DNA of 35,894 bases from Lentisphaeraceae bacterium (GCA_021232515.1 JAJPOQ010000003.1:1-35894), one strand, 5' to 3'. Positions 7,213 to 16,830 are shown, numbered from the stretch's first letter. Translations and numbers: made by a program. Notes: generated by a model from the letters alone, not told the origin.

Positions 7213-9870
7213 CTATTTTTTATAATACTTATCGAAAAATTGACCAAGACGGTCAATGTGCTGGCCAAGTTTTTCAAGTAGCTCTTTCAAACCCGTACTA
7301 CTTCCTGCGCCTGAAAGGTCCTCTACAAGGCGACAAGTTTCTTGAATCGCCTTCGCACCTATATTTCCTGAACCACCTTTAATCGTGTGACTTAGGTAAT
7401 TGACCTTCTTCAAATCTTGATTCTCCAATGAGATCAAAAGTTCCTCATAACGACTTCTAGCATCTGTTAAAAAAGTATTTATTAAACTTTGCTCAAGATC
7501 ATAGTTCTCAATACCAAGTAAATCGCGAATGATCCCCACATCCATAAATTCAGGATCATCAACATATTCACCATTCTCAATCTCGTTTAAGTCAACGTCT
7601 TCTGAAGCTTCCACCTCAAGCTCTTCTTCTGGCATATCTTCTTTGAATAAAACATCTCGATGAATAGTCTGTGTATCTAAAGAAAACTTATAATCATCCG
7701 TTCCTTCTGGCTCTTCATAGCTTTCAAGTAACCATTTCTCCAGAGCACGAATCAAGTCTTGTATGATAATTGGCTTAGTAAGGTACCCGTCCATACCTGC
7801 AGCAAAACACGTTTTCGCCGCATCTTCAGCAACATTTGCAGATAAGGCCATAACAGGAATTGGCTTCGAAGAACCTCTATTTAATTCAATTTCACGAATA
7901 CGTTTAGTCGCTTCGTACCCATCCATCTCTGGCATATGACAATCCATAAATACTATGTCAAACATTTCATTTTTGAACATTTCCAAGGCTTCTTTACCAC
8001 TATTCGCCATATGAACTTGTAGATTCATTTTCTCTAGACGAAGCTTAGCTACCTGTAGGTTAGTATTGTCATCATCAACCAATAAGGCCTTCCAAATTTT
8101 ACTCTGAGGAAGAAAGAAGCTTTCTATATCTACTTTGCGTTTTGTACCTCTCGCCAATAGAACATCCATAAACCTTTCATACTTTACAGGCTTCAACATA
8201 ACGTCATCAAAACTTGGCTCTATTTGAGATATCTTTTCGATCTTTGCTGCTGGTTTTAAAAGGAATACTTTTTGACATTTCTCTTTGGCAAAGTCAACAA
8301 ACTCGTTGATTTCCTCTACACAATCTGGCAATAAACCAAAATCTAGAATTAAAAAATCATAACGAGCATCGGCACTAGCTAACTCTCGGCTCAAAGAAGT
8401 AAAACTATTCTTCAAAGATACTTGTACACTCGTCCATGACAGATAGTCATTTACCACATTCATTTGTATTAAGTGTCGACAGCCAACCAGAGCATTTTTA
8501 CCTTTTAACTCTTTTTCAAATACTGCCGATGGATCTTCTGTGCCGATATCCATTCTTAAGCTAAACTTAAAAACAGACCCTTTACCGACAACAGAACTAA
8601 CTCCTATTTCTCCACCCATCATCTCACACAAACGTTGAGATATAGCTAATCCTAAACCTGTACCCCCATACTTACGGGATGTTGAGGAATCGACTTGTGA
8701 AAAAGATTGAAATAATTTATTTAATTTTTCTTCTGGAATACCAATTCCAGTATCTTCAACACTAAACATCACTTCAACTTGGTCCTGCGAATCCATCAAT
8801 ACTTTGATTTTAAAAAGGACATGACCTTTTTCGGTAAATTTTATTGCATTTGAACCTAAATTTAAGAGGATCTGCCTCAAGCGCATGCCATCGCCAAGGA
8901 CTCCTTGTGGAATTTGGCAGTCTATATATGAAATAAGCTCAACGCCTTTTTCTCCTGCTCTATTAGATAATACATCCACAACCTCTTCAACGGTCTCTCG
9001 TACATCAAACGGGATATACTCAAGCTCGAGCTTGCCGGCTTCAATTTTAGAGAAGTCGAGTATGTCATTTATAATTGTCAGGAGAGCCTTCCCTGAATTA
9101 TTTATCACGCTGGCGTATTTATACTGCTCATCATTTAAATTTGCTTCCAAAAGCAACTCGCACATACCTAAAACACCGTTCATAGGCGTACGAATCTCGT
9201 GACTCATAGTCGCCAAAAATTCACTTTTGGCTTTAGTCGCTTCATTTGCCTTCACTAGAGCTTCTTGTAGCTTCATCGTACGAGCTTCGACTTTATTTTC
9301 CAGCTCTTGATTTGACTGCTTTAACTGTTGAGTCAAGCTAGTATTGTCCAGTGCCAAAGACGTACTAGACAATGAGATATTTAATAAAGTTAAATCTAGT
9401 TGATGCATGTCAACTATGTCTTCTTTTGGCTGACCAACGAACAAGCCATTTATGCCTGTATTTGATTCCAAGGGATGGATAATTAATTGAGCGCCACTTT
9501 TAAACTTGTCAGTTTCCGGCTTGGCATTCACAGACTTATCACTATTTAAAGCCCAGGCTAACATCCCTGCTGCTAACTGTTTCTCAAACTCTTCTTGGAC
9601 TGCCTCTTTCAGCTCTAACGGCTCGATAAAACTTAAGTCGAAAGTCATACTTTCATTAATCGAAAAAAACGCTAAAAAATCAAATTCAGTAATCTTCTTT
9701 AATCGATCAGACGCTATTTCAAAAACATTGTGAACCTCTTCAGCAGCCAAGACTTCTTTCTGGAACTCTGTTATGTCATCCATAGAAGCCATCGCTCCAA
9801 GAATTCGAGAGTTTAACCCCTCTAGCTCAAGAACCTTTTGTTCTAATTCTTTAATCTTGTCTGACATCAT
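7213..9870 (-). CDS. Hybrid sensor histidine kinase (GAF-like, HisKA, HATPase, REC, REC, HPt)
   Basis: An 885-residue cytosolic phosphorelay kinase with no membrane segment. In order: a GAF-like sensor (about 30-170), a coiled coil (175-215), HisKA with the phospho-accepting His224 in [11 protein letters not shown], and a HATPase with [19 protein letters not shown] and [12 protein letters not shown]. Next come a degenerate receiver (about 455-575) that lacks the N-terminal acidic pair, a complete receiver (about 595-720: LLVDDDN, Asp643 in [15 protein letters not shown]), and a C-terminal HPt domain with His828 in LSHTIKGG. The likely route is His224 to Asp643 to His828 and on to a receiver elsewhere. 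It starts one base into the stop codon of the HDOD gene, so it is the last gene of a three-gene operon. The signal sensed is unknown but must be cytosolic. Confidence 0.93.
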   Translation of the reverse strand: MMSDKIKELEQKVLELEGLNSRILGAMASMDDITEFQKEVLAAEEVHNVFEIASDRLKKITEFDFLAFFSINESMTFDLSFIEPLELKEAVQEEFEKQLAAGMLAWALNSDKSVNAKPETDKFKSGAQLIIHPLESNTGINGLFVGQPKEDIVDMHQLDLTLLNISLSSTSLALDNTSLTQQLKQSNQELENKVEARTMKLQEALVKANEATKAKSEFLATMSHEIRTPMNGVLGMCELLLEANLNDEQYKYASVINNSGKALLTIINDILDFSKIEAGKLELEYIPFDVRETVEEVVDVLSNRAGEKGVELISYIDCQIPQGVLGDGMRLRQILLNLGSNAIKFTEKGHVLFKIKVLMDSQDQVEVMFSVEDTGIGIPEEKLNKLFQSFSQVDSSTSRKYGGTGLGLAISQRLCEMMGGEIGVSSVVGKGSVFKFSLRMDIGTEDPSAVFEKELKGKNALVGCRHLIQMNVVNDYLSWTSVQVSLKNSFTSLSRELASADARYDFLILDFGLLPDCVEEINEFVDFAKEKCQKVFLLKPAAKIEKISQIEPSFDDVMLKPVKYERFMDVLLARGTKRKVDIESFFLPQSKIWKALLVDDDNTNLQVAKLRLEKMNLQVHMANSGKEALEMFKNEMFDIVFMDCHMPEMDGYEATKRIREIELNRGSSKPIPVMALSANVAEDAAKTCFAAGMDGYLTKPIIIQDLIRALEKWLLESYEEPEGTDDYKFSLDTQTIHRDVLFKEDMPEEELEVEASEDVDLNEIENGEYVDDPEFMDVGIIRDLLGIENYDLEQSLINTFLTDARSRYEELLISLENQDLKKVNYLSHTIKGGSGNIGAKAIQETCRLVEDLSGAGSSTGLKELLEKLGQHIDRLGQFFDKYYKK

Positions 9871-10724
9871 TAATCCTGGAAGAAAATTTTAATTAAGTCT
9901 GGATACTGGACTTTCACTTGTTTTGCGATAGCCCCCATCTTATCTAGTGGCACGCCCAAAACCTCCCAAGCTTGTTGAGAAACCATAGGGACAAAAGCAT
10001 CTGTACTATTTCCAAGTTGCATAGCATGAGCCATAGCATCGGCAATATGGATACAACTGGCCTCTTCTTTAAATCTTGGTGCCATCATCGGTGAGTGATG
10101 AAATACTGCTGCTTCTTTTAAAACGGGTGGCAAGTTCCACTTCACAAACAACGCTTCTGCAACATCCATATGAGTAAAGCCCAGTACTTTCCGCTCACTC
10201 TTATAGACTAAAAGCTCTTTTTCTTGACACTTAGCTATAAGTGCTTTTATTGGGAGTTTCTCAGTAAATTCAAAAAGGATTAATCGGCCTATATCATGAA
10301 GTAAGCCAGCTGTAAACATCGCTTCTTGGTCACTCTTTGCCATATGAGCCGCAAGTGCTTTTGCTGAGATTGCCGCGGCGATACTGTGCTTCCAAAAGCC
10401 TTCCATATCTATATGGTCTTGAGCCTGGCCTTTTTTAAACATATCTATCACTGAAGACGCTAGCACTAAGTCTCGGGTTTGCTTAAACCCTATGATGGTC
10501 ACAGCTTTTGTAACTGTGTCTATATAATTCGGGAAGCCATAGAGTGCCGAGTTGACCAAACGCAAAATCATTGAGGTTATAACTTGGTCGTTTGAAATAG
10601 CCGCCCCCAGCTTACTTGCGGGACAATTGGGATCATTCACCAATTCATTTACTTTTGCATAAACCGTTGGTAAAGTACCCAGCTTTTTAACTTGATCAAC
10701 TAATTGGCGAGCTGCTGAGTTCAT
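9870..10724 (-). CDS. HDOD-domain signalling protein
   Basis: A 284-residue protein made of one HDOD domain, an HD-superfamily relative used in bacterial signalling and usually not catalytic. Family marks: [19 protein letters not shown] near the start; VISNDQ-type '[25 protein letters not shown]' region at about 40-65; [13 protein letters not shown]; and [20 protein letters not shown] near the end, all typical of HDOD proteins. It sits between the small KPGM protein (four-base ATGA overlap upstream) and the hybrid kinase (one-base overlap downstream), so the three are almost certainly made together. HDOD proteins often act as scaffolds in two-component or cyclic-di-GMP networks. The exact role here is inferred from context only. 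Confidence 0.9.
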   Translation of the reverse strand: MNSAARQLVDQVKKLGTLPTVYAKVNELVNDPNCPASKLGAAISNDQVITSMILRLVNSALYGFPNYIDTVTKAVTIIGFKQTRDLVLASSVIDMFKKGQAQDHIDMEGFWKHSIAAAISAKALAAHMAKSDQEAMFTAGLLHDIGRLILFEFTEKLPIKALIAKCQEKELLVYKSERKVLGFTHMDVAEALFVKWNLPPVLKEAAVFHHSPMMAPRFKEEASCIHIADAMAHAMQLGNSTDAFVPMVSQQAWEVLGVPLDKMGAIAKQVKVQYPDLIKIFFQD

Positions 10725-11038
10725 GAGTTTTTACCTGGATATAAAGTCGCCAATTCAAATAATTTACGCGCAATGGGCTGAGCAAGGTCATTATGCTTAA
10801 AAATAAGATTGAGTTCTGCTTCAAGAGCTGCACGCTCTTCCTCAGTCATATCACCTACTTCATCTACGCCACTTTCACCCTCAATATTTACTTCTGTTAT
10901 GCCCCAGGTTGTGAAAGTCATCAAGTGAGCTTCAGTGATCGTCACACCCTCAGGCAGTAACATCATGCGCTTAGACGTAACAACTTTTTCAGCTAAAACC
11001 ATTCCTGGCTTAACTTGATCAACACTTATAAGTCCCAT
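10721..11038 (-). CDS. Small KPGM-domain protein (HD-GYP/HDOD-associated N-terminal domain)
   Basis: A 105-residue cytosolic protein. The first 52 residues match the short module usually found ahead of HD-GYP and related domains: VDQVKPGMVLAEKV, then MLLPEGVTITEAHL and WGITEVNIEG. Here the module is a free-standing gene with its own acidic, helical tail (53-105). It is the first gene of the operon, overlaps the HDOD gene by ATGA, and is preceded by AGGA. The layout suggests that a domain fused to HD-type proteins elsewhere has been split off and works in trans with the HDOD partner. A weak -10-like TATAAA lies just upstream. I know no characterised function for the single-domain form. Confidence 0.75.
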   Translation of the reverse strand: MGLISVDQVKPGMVLAEKVVTSKRMMLLPEGVTITEAHLMTFTTWGITEVNIEGESGVDEVGDMTEEERAALEAELNLIFKHNDLAQPIARKLFELATLYPGKNS

Positions 11039-11296
11039 TCACAATCCTAAATTTTATAGAGCAATAAAAGTTTCCGCAAAAACTAGGCCCATTCACAACA
11101 GTTAATTCCGTTATTGTACAAAATTTTAAGATGGTTTAGATGTCTTTAGAGCCTAAAAACAACAATTCAAAAGCTCTTCATGGACAAAAAGTCGAAAATT
11201 AGATAACAAATAACAACAAAAGCCTACAAGTATTTTTCTCAATGATTTGCACAAGGCAAACCACTTCCTGAAGGCTCATGTTGGTTTTTTCGACAA

Positions 11297-12241
11297 TTAA
11301 ACTCTGAAACTATCTGTCGCTTCGACTAAAGCTGAGACGATCCCCAACTCTGCTGCAGAGTGACCTGCATCTGGGATAATTGTCAGTTCTGACTTAGGTA
11401 AAAGTTTAGCTAGTTCCCAAGCTGACTTTGTCGGGCAAACTACATCATACCTACCCTGAACGATGACTGTCGGGATATGCTTAATTTTATCAACATTTTC
11501 CAAAATCCACGAATCAGTTTCGAAAAAGCCACCATTGATAAAATAGTGACACTCGATACGTGCAAACGATAAGGCAAAATGCGCGTCTGAAGTCTTTTCA
11601 ATTAAAGCTGGATCTGTTATTAACCTAGAAGTGGAACCTTCCCAAACACTCCAAGCTTTGGCACTTTGAAGCTTTTCTTCTTCATTGTCACCAGTCAGTC
11701 TCTTGTAATAAGCTTTAATAAAATTATCCCTTTCCGCTTCTGGAATGTTGTCTCTATAAGATTCCCAAACATCTGGGAAGATATAGCTAGCACCTTCTTG
11801 ATAAAACCAACGAAGTTCACTAGGACGCAGCATAAATATGCCTCGTAGAACTAACTCAGTGACTCGATCTGGATGCGAGATTGCATAGGTAAGCCCTAAA
11901 GTACTACCCCAAGATCCACCAAAAACTTGCCATTTTTCAATTCCTAGAGTCGTGCGGATCTTTTCCATATCGTCCACAAGGTGCCAAGTCGTGTTATTTT
12001 CCAAACAGGCATGTGGCTTACTTTTACCGCAACCTCTTTGGTCAAAAAGTATGATTCTATAAACTTCAGGATCAAAGTAGCGACGATAGTCTGAACTGCA
12101 GCCACCTCCAGGTCCCCCGTGAACAAAGATTACAGGTTTGCCATTTTTATTCCCTGATTCTTCATAAAAAATTTCATGAATGGAATCGACTTTAATGAAA
12201 TCTTGATTATAAGGTTCTGTAGATGGATATAACTCACGCAT
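11297..12241 (-). CDS. pip: Prolyl aminopeptidase (proline iminopeptidase)
   Basis: A 314-residue cytosolic alpha/beta hydrolase of peptidase family S33 that removes N-terminal proline from peptides. The oxyanion motif HGGPGGG lies at 41-47. The nucleophile Ser110 is in GGSWGS, with Asp266 in GRYDVVCP and His294 in DAGHS completing the triad. These positions agree with those of the well-studied Serratia-type enzymes to within a few residues. DQRGCGKSKPH and the C-terminal family features are also present. It is transcribed alone, divergently from tcdA, across a 101-base gap. No strong ribosome site is seen before the ATG, but the start fits the family's usual N-terminus (LYP near the beginning). 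Confidence 0.95.
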   Translation of the reverse strand: MRELYPSTEPYNQDFIKVDSIHEIFYEESGNKNGKPVIFVHGGPGGGCSSDYRRYFDPEVYRIILFDQRGCGKSKPHACLENNTTWHLVDDMEKIRTTLGIEKWQVFGGSWGSTLGLTYAISHPDRVTELVLRGIFMLRPSELRWFYQEGASYIFPDVWESYRDNIPEAERDNFIKAYYKRLTGDNEEEKLQSAKAWSVWEGSTSRLITDPALIEKTSDAHFALSFARIECHYFINGGFFETDSWILENVDKIKHIPTVIVQGRYDVVCPTKSAWELAKLLPKSELTIIPDAGHSAAELGIVSALVEATDSFRV

Positions 12242-12342
12242 GCTTTAAGGCCTATTGAAATTTTCTCACTTGGCTATTTATAAGTTTAGCTATATAAATA
12301 TCCACACTGAAATAAAAAAAACTTGACGCAAGGACACACTAA

Positions 12343-13131
12343 ATGGAAATAGATGCAGGTAGTTTCGAACATCGCTTCGGTGGCATACAAAGACTGTATG
12401 GAAATAACGAAGCTGAAATACTTCGAAATGCCCACATTTGCATCATTGGTATTGGTGGCGTCGGCTGCTGGATTGCCGAGTCTATGGCTCGTTGCGGTGT
12501 TGGCGAAATAACACTTATCGATTGGGACGATGTCTGCCTAAGTAACTCGAACAGACAACTCCATGCTATGAATGGCACCGTCGGCAAGAGTAAAGTAGAT
12601 GTCATGGCAGACCGTATCGCTCTTATTAACCCTGCCTGTAAAGTCAATGCAAGACGTGAGTTCTTCAACGAAGAGAATCACGAAGAGATCCTTTCAACAA
12701 AGTTCGATTATGTTTTTGACGCGATCGACAGTTTTAGTGCCAAGTGTTTGCTAATCAGTGCCTGCAAAGAAAGAAAAATTCCGATTATAGTTAGTGGTGG
12801 CGCTGGTGGTAGAATGGATCCATCTCAGATACAAATTGCCGATATGAGTAAGTCTCATGGTGACCCTCTTCTCGCGAAGGTCAGAGCCAAACTTCGCAAA
12901 GACTACCGCTTCCCAAGAAACTTAAAAAAGAAGTTTAAAGTTGCCTGTGCTTTTTCCCCCGAACAACCGCTCTACCCACAAGGCGATGGTTGTGTGGCCA
13001 ATAAGAAACCTGAAGGACAAAACCTGAAACTTGACTGCTTTAGTGGATTTGGGACGGCGACATTCATCACCGGAACTTTTGGATTTGCTATGGCTGGATA
13101 TGCAGTCAAAGAAATAGTTGGTAAAAAATAG
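12343..13131 (+). CDS. tcdA: tRNA threonylcarbamoyladenosine dehydratase
   Basis: A 262-residue E1-like enzyme of the ThiF/MoeB superfamily. In this family the enzyme uses ATP to cyclise t6A37 of tRNA to the hydantoin form ct6A. Visible features: start with RFGGIQRLYG; nucleotide-binding loop GIGGVGCW at 36-43; IDWDDVCLSNSNRQ (the Arg contacts ATP); the mid-protein SGGAGGRMDPSQIQIADMSKSHGDPL, typical of CsdL/TcdA rather than MoeB or ThiF; and the closing FGTATFITGTFGFAMAG. The C-terminal zinc cysteines of MoeB are not seen. AAGGA precedes the ATG. The TAG stop shares its last base with the GTG start of the next gene, so the two are co-translated. Identification is strong. Confidence 0.94.
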   Translation: MEIDAGSFEHRFGGIQRLYGNNEAEILRNAHICIIGIGGVGCWIAESMARCGVGEITLIDWDDVCLSNSNRQLHAMNGTVGKSKVDVMADRIALINPACKVNARREFFNEENHEEILSTKFDYVFDAIDSFSAKCLLISACKERKIPIIVSGGAGGRMDPSQIQIADMSKSHGDPLLAKVRAKLRKDYRFPRNLKKKFKVACAFSPEQPLYPQGDGCVANKKPEGQNLKLDCFSGFGTATFITGTFGFAMAGYAVKEIVGKK

Positions 13132-13895
13132 TGTCCAAACTCTGGGATAAGCTGAGTAAAAACATAGTTGATACTCATTGCCATATCCTAGACTATCCAA
13201 CTCCTTTTAAACTCGCAGAAGAACTCGATCAAAAAAACATCTCAGTTCATGCAGTTACTACTGAACTAGACGAATTTCAAGAATTAGAACTCCTCCTAAA
13301 GAGCTTTCCGACTCTATATCCATCCTTGGGATTATTTCCGCTAAAAGTACCGCAGGAAATTCATCGACTAGACGAGTACCTCGAGCTGATACCAAACTTA
13401 ACCTACATTGGCGAGATAGGTCTAGACTTTACTGTCAGTGAAGAAGAACAAACTCTTCAAATAACTATCTTTAAAGAAATTCTGAATGAATGCGCTAAAA
13501 CAAATGATAAAATACTAAGCCTCCATTCTCGTCGTGCAGGAAAAGAAACTTTAGAACTAGTCAAAAACCTTTATCAAGGTCCAGCAATCATGCACTGGTA
13601 TAGTGGTCCAATTGAAGATGCTTTGAACGCTCCAAGAAATATCTATTTCTCAGTCAATACTGCCATGATAAAATCTAGAAATGGCAAAGAACTCTTAAAA
13701 GCTTTAAAACCAGAACAAATTCTAACTGAAACAGATGGCCCCTATGTCAAAATTGGTGAAACGCCAAGCCGGCCTGAAGATATACGAGTTGTCATAGAGT
13801 CACTCGCCAACAAGTGGGATAAAACCGTCGAAGACACTGTAGCCCTACTTAATGGAAACCATCAAAGCATGATGAAGTCTATTTCCGCTTCTTAA
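13131..13895 (+). CDS. TatD-family metal-dependent hydrolase, QatD-like subgroup
   Basis: A 254-residue TIM-barrel hydrolase. All metal ligands of the TatD family are present: His16 and His18 (DTHCH), Glu95 (GEIGLDF), His132 (LSLHSRR), His155 (MHWYSG) and Asp202 (TETDGPY). The sequence style differs from housekeeping TatD: HCHILDYPTPFKLAEE, GLFPLKV where TatD has GxHP, HWYSG, and FSVNTAMIKS. This resembles the QatD subgroup known from the Qat anti-phage system, but qatA, qatB and qatC are not here. TatD enzymes are 3'-5' nucleases or D-aminoacyl-tRNA-type hydrolases; the substrate of this one is unknown. It begins with GTG overlapping the tcdA stop codon, and its end overlaps the convergent rnz gene by 17 bases. 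Confidence 0.82.
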   Translation: MSKLWDKLSKNIVDTHCHILDYPTPFKLAEELDQKNISVHAVTTELDEFQELELLLKSFPTLYPSLGLFPLKVPQEIHRLDEYLELIPNLTYIGEIGLDFTVSEEEQTLQITIFKEILNECAKTNDKILSLHSRRAGKETLELVKNLYQGPAIMHWYSGPIEDALNAPRNIYFSVNTAMIKSRNGKELLKALKPEQILTETDGPYVKIGETPSRPEDIRVVIESLANKWDKTVEDTVALLNGNHQSMMKSISAS

Positions 13896-14892
13896 AAACT
13901 TTGCGTTTTTCAAGAGTTAACTCACCATCTCGACTCAAAGCAAAACAATCAAAATCCTGAGCGAGATAAAGTTCGCCATCATAATTATCTGCTGCTTCTT
14001 TTCTCAAAACACTTACAGAGTTAGCGTCGCTTTCATCAACACGTAAACTAAATCTTGGACTGACATGTGTCAGGATAAGGTTACTCACTGATTTTTCAGA
14101 AGCTGTTTTAGCAACTGAAGCTGCTGTTGAGTGACGAGCACTCCAAGTAAGGTTTTCTTGAACCTCAATTGTATGAGTTGCTTCGTGCACAAAAAGGTCT
14201 GCATCTTGTAACTTTTCACTGAAAAGACCCGGAGAATCATTATCTCCACCGATAACAACTTTACGACCTTTTTTTGCTGGGCCAATAAAGTCTTGACCAT
14301 CAATGACTGAGCCATCTTCTAAAGTGATTCTTTCTCCACGACTTAACTTACCAAAAACTGGTCCAGGTTTGATTCCAAGTTCTTTAGCCTTCACTACATC
14401 AAAAGATCCAACACGATCTTTTTCTTCAAGTACATAACCAAAAGAAGGTACATCATGAGAAAGCTTTACTGAAGTAATGGTCTCATTATCATCTTCATAA
14501 ACAACACCACCTTCCATAAACTCCACAAAGTCGATTTTGTACTTAAGTTTTGTGTATGAAAGCTTGAGAATAGTTTCGATAAACTTCTGAATCCCTTTAG
14601 GACCATAAATAGTTACTTTGCCTTCAGAGCCACTCATCAAACCTCTTGAGGTCAGTATTCCCGGTAAACCATAGCAATGGTCGCCGTGCATGTGAGTTAC
14701 GAAGATTTTATCTAAACGAGGAAGCGACAAACTAGTTCTAAGAATCTGCTGTTGTGTTCCATCTCCAGCATCAAAAAGATACCAAGAGCTTTTCTGTTCA
14801 AATGTTAGGCCAAGGGCTGTAACATTTCGTTCTATTGTCGGGCTTCCAGCTGAGGTCCCAAGAAAGTGCAGTTTCAATTCGTTTTTCGCCAA
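13879..14892 (-). CDS. rnz: Ribonuclease Z (tRNA 3'-processing endonuclease)
   Basis: A 337-residue metallo-beta-lactamase-fold enzyme that cuts tRNA precursors after the discriminator base. It starts with LHFLGTSAGSPT, continues with FDAGDGTQQQI, and carries the zinc motif THMHGDH (His67, His69, Asp71, His72), then YGLPGILTSR, the later GGDNDSPG with its metal-bridging Asp, FVHEATH, and ILTHVSPRF. These match the short form (RNase Z-S). A basic tail, EKRKVFKKRK, ends the protein. The start codon is TTG: no ATG or GTG lies between it and the upstream in-frame stop, and the family's beta-strand begins five residues in. No Shine-Dalgarno is apparent. It converges on the TatD gene with a 17-base overlap. 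Confidence 0.93.
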   Translation of the reverse strand: MAKNELKLHFLGTSAGSPTIERNVTALGLTFEQKSSWYLFDAGDGTQQQILRTSLSLPRLDKIFVTHMHGDHCYGLPGILTSRGLMSGSEGKVTIYGPKGIQKFIETILKLSYTKLKYKIDFVEFMEGGVVYEDDNETITSVKLSHDVPSFGYVLEEKDRVGSFDVVKAKELGIKPGPVFGKLSRGERITLEDGSVIDGQDFIGPAKKGRKVVIGGDNDSPGLFSEKLQDADLFVHEATHTIEVQENLTWSARHSTAASVAKTASEKSVSNLILTHVSPRFSLRVDESDANSVSVLRKEAADNYDGELYLAQDFDCFALSRDGELTLEKRKVFKKRK

Positions 14893-15003
14893 ATGTTTAA
14901 GTTAAACTGTTTGTAAATAGGTTGTAGGTAGATATCATATCCTAACCATTAAACTTTGCAATGACTTACAGTCTCTTGCGAAGACATTCAGACGGAGTTT
15001 CAA

Positions 15004-15684
15004 ATGAAGTTCGCCTCTAAGACTGAAGCTGGCGCAAAAGGCTTCAATCAGGACGCACTAGCAGTACCACCAGAAGGTACCGATACAGATAAACTAGGTT
15101 ATTGCCTAGCCGTTGCTGACGGTATTACTGTGTGTCCAAACGGTGGTGAAGTAGCAGAGCATGCAGTCAAGATTGTTGACCTCTACTACAATTGGGCTGA
15201 AAAAGCCGATTCTCCTGAAAATGCTCTCGATCAAGCTCTCCAAGAACTCTGGGATAGTTTTTTTGAAAAAGTCGAAAAAGAAAATCTCGATGATTACCTA
15301 GTCAGTGGTGCAACTCTGACAATCGCCTTGATCGAAAATGAAAAACTTCACGTTCGTCACTTAGGTGATAGTACTTGTGACATCTTCTTACCTGATGGTG
15401 CCGCTATACGCATGACTGACGAGCACAATACTCCTGATGGCTGTTTGATTAATTACTTCGGTGGTGAAATGCAAACTCCTGCCCAAATTGAAACATCTGA
15501 GTTTCCAAAAGGCTCTAAAGTTGTTTTGTCATCAGACGGTGTTAGCTACTTCATCCAAACTGAGTTTATGAAAAAGCTTGGCGACGAATTCTCTTGGAAG
15601 TCAAAGGAACTCATAGACGAAATGTTTGCCTTATCTTCTCAAGCTGGGTCTGTAGACGACAAGACAGTAATAATCGGACAATAA
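15004..15684 (+). CDS. PP2C-type serine/threonine protein phosphatase
   Basis: A 226-residue soluble phosphatase of the PPM/PP2C family, which removes phosphate from Ser/Thr using two metal ions. Signature motifs are in order: NQDA (Asp17), VADGIT (Asp39-Gly40), GATLTIALIE, HLGDST, MTDEHN, LSSDGVS and the closing DDKTVIIG. The length is at the short end for bacterial PP2C, with no regulatory or membrane domain. GACGGAG lies ahead of the ATG. The next gene follows after six bases on the same strand and is probably co-transcribed, though its enzyme has no obvious link. No partner kinase lies in this window. Confidence 0.9.
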   Translation: MKFASKTEAGAKGFNQDALAVPPEGTDTDKLGYCLAVADGITVCPNGGEVAEHAVKIVDLYYNWAEKADSPENALDQALQELWDSFFEKVEKENLDDYLVSGATLTIALIENEKLHVRHLGDSTCDIFLPDGAAIRMTDEHNTPDGCLINYFGGEMQTPAQIETSEFPKGSKVVLSSDGVSYFIQTEFMKKLGDEFSWKSKELIDEMFALSSQAGSVDDKTVIIGQ

Positions 15685-15690
15685 ACTAAA

Positions 15691-16830
15691 ATGAGTCTAG
15701 AGTTTGTTCCAAACAGACGCTCTCACGGAAGTTATAAGTGGAAGAAGTACCCCGAAGACACTCTGCCTCTTTGGGTAGCCGACATGGACTTTAAAGTTGC
15801 CAACTGCATCTCAGAAGCCCTCCAAAAAGCTCACGAACATGCGCTCTATGGTTACACCTTACCCAAAAAAGAACTTATTGGCACTGTCATCAACCGACTT
15901 AAGGATAAGTACGACTGGCAAGTAGAGGCAAGCTCAATTGTCTGGCTTCCTGGAGTAGTTCCAGCTTTAAACATTGCCTGCCGAGCATTTGTCTCTAAAG
16001 GTGAGAACGTCATCACTTCAACTCCCATCTACCCTCCTTTTCTAGAAGCTCCAAAGTTTTCAGAAAAGACTCTTTATACTGCAGACTTGAAAGAGAATGA
16101 CGGCAATTATGAAATGGACTTTGACGCTCTTAAAAAGAAAATTACTGACCGAACGTCTTTGTATCTTCTTTGCAATCCTCATAATCCTGTTGGAAAAGCA
16201 TTTTCAAAAGAAGAACTCCTCAAGTTGGCTGAAATATGTTTAGATAAAAATGCCATCATATGTTCAGATGAAATACATGCAGACTTGCTTCTAGATGAAA
16301 ATACTCTACACACTCCTATCGCAACTCTCAGCCAAGAGATCGCCGATAGATCAGTTACACTCATGTCACCTAGTAAGACCTTTAATACTCCAGGCTTAGG
16401 TTTTGCTTTCGCCGTCATTCCAAACTACAAAGTTCGCAAAAGATTTCTTCGAGCTATGAAAGGCATAGTTCCCTATCCACTACAATTGGGAATGATCGCT
16501 GGGCATGCAGCCTATGAAGCCGGAGAACCTTGGCTAAATGAATTACTAGACCAGCTTCGTAAAAACCAAGAATTGATCAAAAATTTCATTTCTGAGCATA
16601 TGCCAAAAATAAAATATAAGCCAGCTGCCGCGACCTACTTAGCTTGGTTGGATATAAGAGGTCTAAAGCTTGAAAACCCTTATCACTTTTTCTTAAAAAA
16701 TGGCGTCGCACTTTCAAATGGCAAAGACTTTGGTTGGCCTGGTTTCCTTCGTCTAAACTTTGCAACTAGTGAAGAAGTTTTATTGCAAGCATTGGAAAGA
16801 CTTCACAAAGCCTACAAATCTATAAATTGA
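15691..16830 (+). CDS. PLP-dependent aminotransferase class I/II, PatB/MalY type (C-S lyase)
   Basis: A 379-residue pyridoxal-phosphate enzyme. Family marks: RRSHGSYKWKKYP and LPLWVADMDF at the N-terminus, YGYTLP, WLPGVVPALNIACRAF, the CNPHNPVG motif, SDEIHADL (the Asp binds the pyridine nitrogen), and the Schiff-base Lys229 in SPSKTFNTPGLGFAF. The C-terminal YLAWLDIRGL and GFLRLNFAT bind the substrate carboxylate. The VADMDF start and SKTFNTPGL are characteristic of PatB/MalY proteins, which act as cystathionine beta-lyases or related C-S lyases; a true aminotransferase role is less likely. It follows the PP2C gene after six bases without a clear Shine-Dalgarno. The exact substrate cannot be settled from sequence. 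Confidence 0.9.
   Translation: MSLEFVPNRRSHGSYKWKKYPEDTLPLWVADMDFKVANCISEALQKAHEHALYGYTLPKKELIGTVINRLKDKYDWQVEASSIVWLPGVVPALNIACRAFVSKGENVITSTPIYPPFLEAPKFSEKTLYTADLKENDGNYEMDFDALKKKITDRTSLYLLCNPHNPVGKAFSKEELLKLAEICLDKNAIICSDEIHADLLLDENTLHTPIATLSQEIADRSVTLMSPSKTFNTPGLGFAFAVIPNYKVRKRFLRAMKGIVPYPLQLGMIAGHAAYEAGEPWLNELLDQLRKNQELIKNFISEHMPKIKYKPAAATYLAWLDIRGLKLENPYHFFLKNGVALSNGKDFGWPGFLRLNFATSEEVLLQALERLHKAYKSIN

Noticed and set aside
8885..9202. Plus-strand open frame inside the hybrid kinase gene
   Set aside because: It lies opposite a well-conserved kinase core and its translation resembles no family; it is a shadow of the real gene. The same holds for other frames antisense to the PEPCK-like, Pol II-like and trxB genes.
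11239..11257. Hairpin GATTTGC-ACAAG-GCAAACC after the pip gene
   Set aside because: One mismatch or G-U pair and no T-run on either strand, so I did not call it a terminator.
13131..13895. A Qat defence system
   Set aside because: Only a QatD-like gene is present; neighbours are housekeeping genes (tcdA, rnz).
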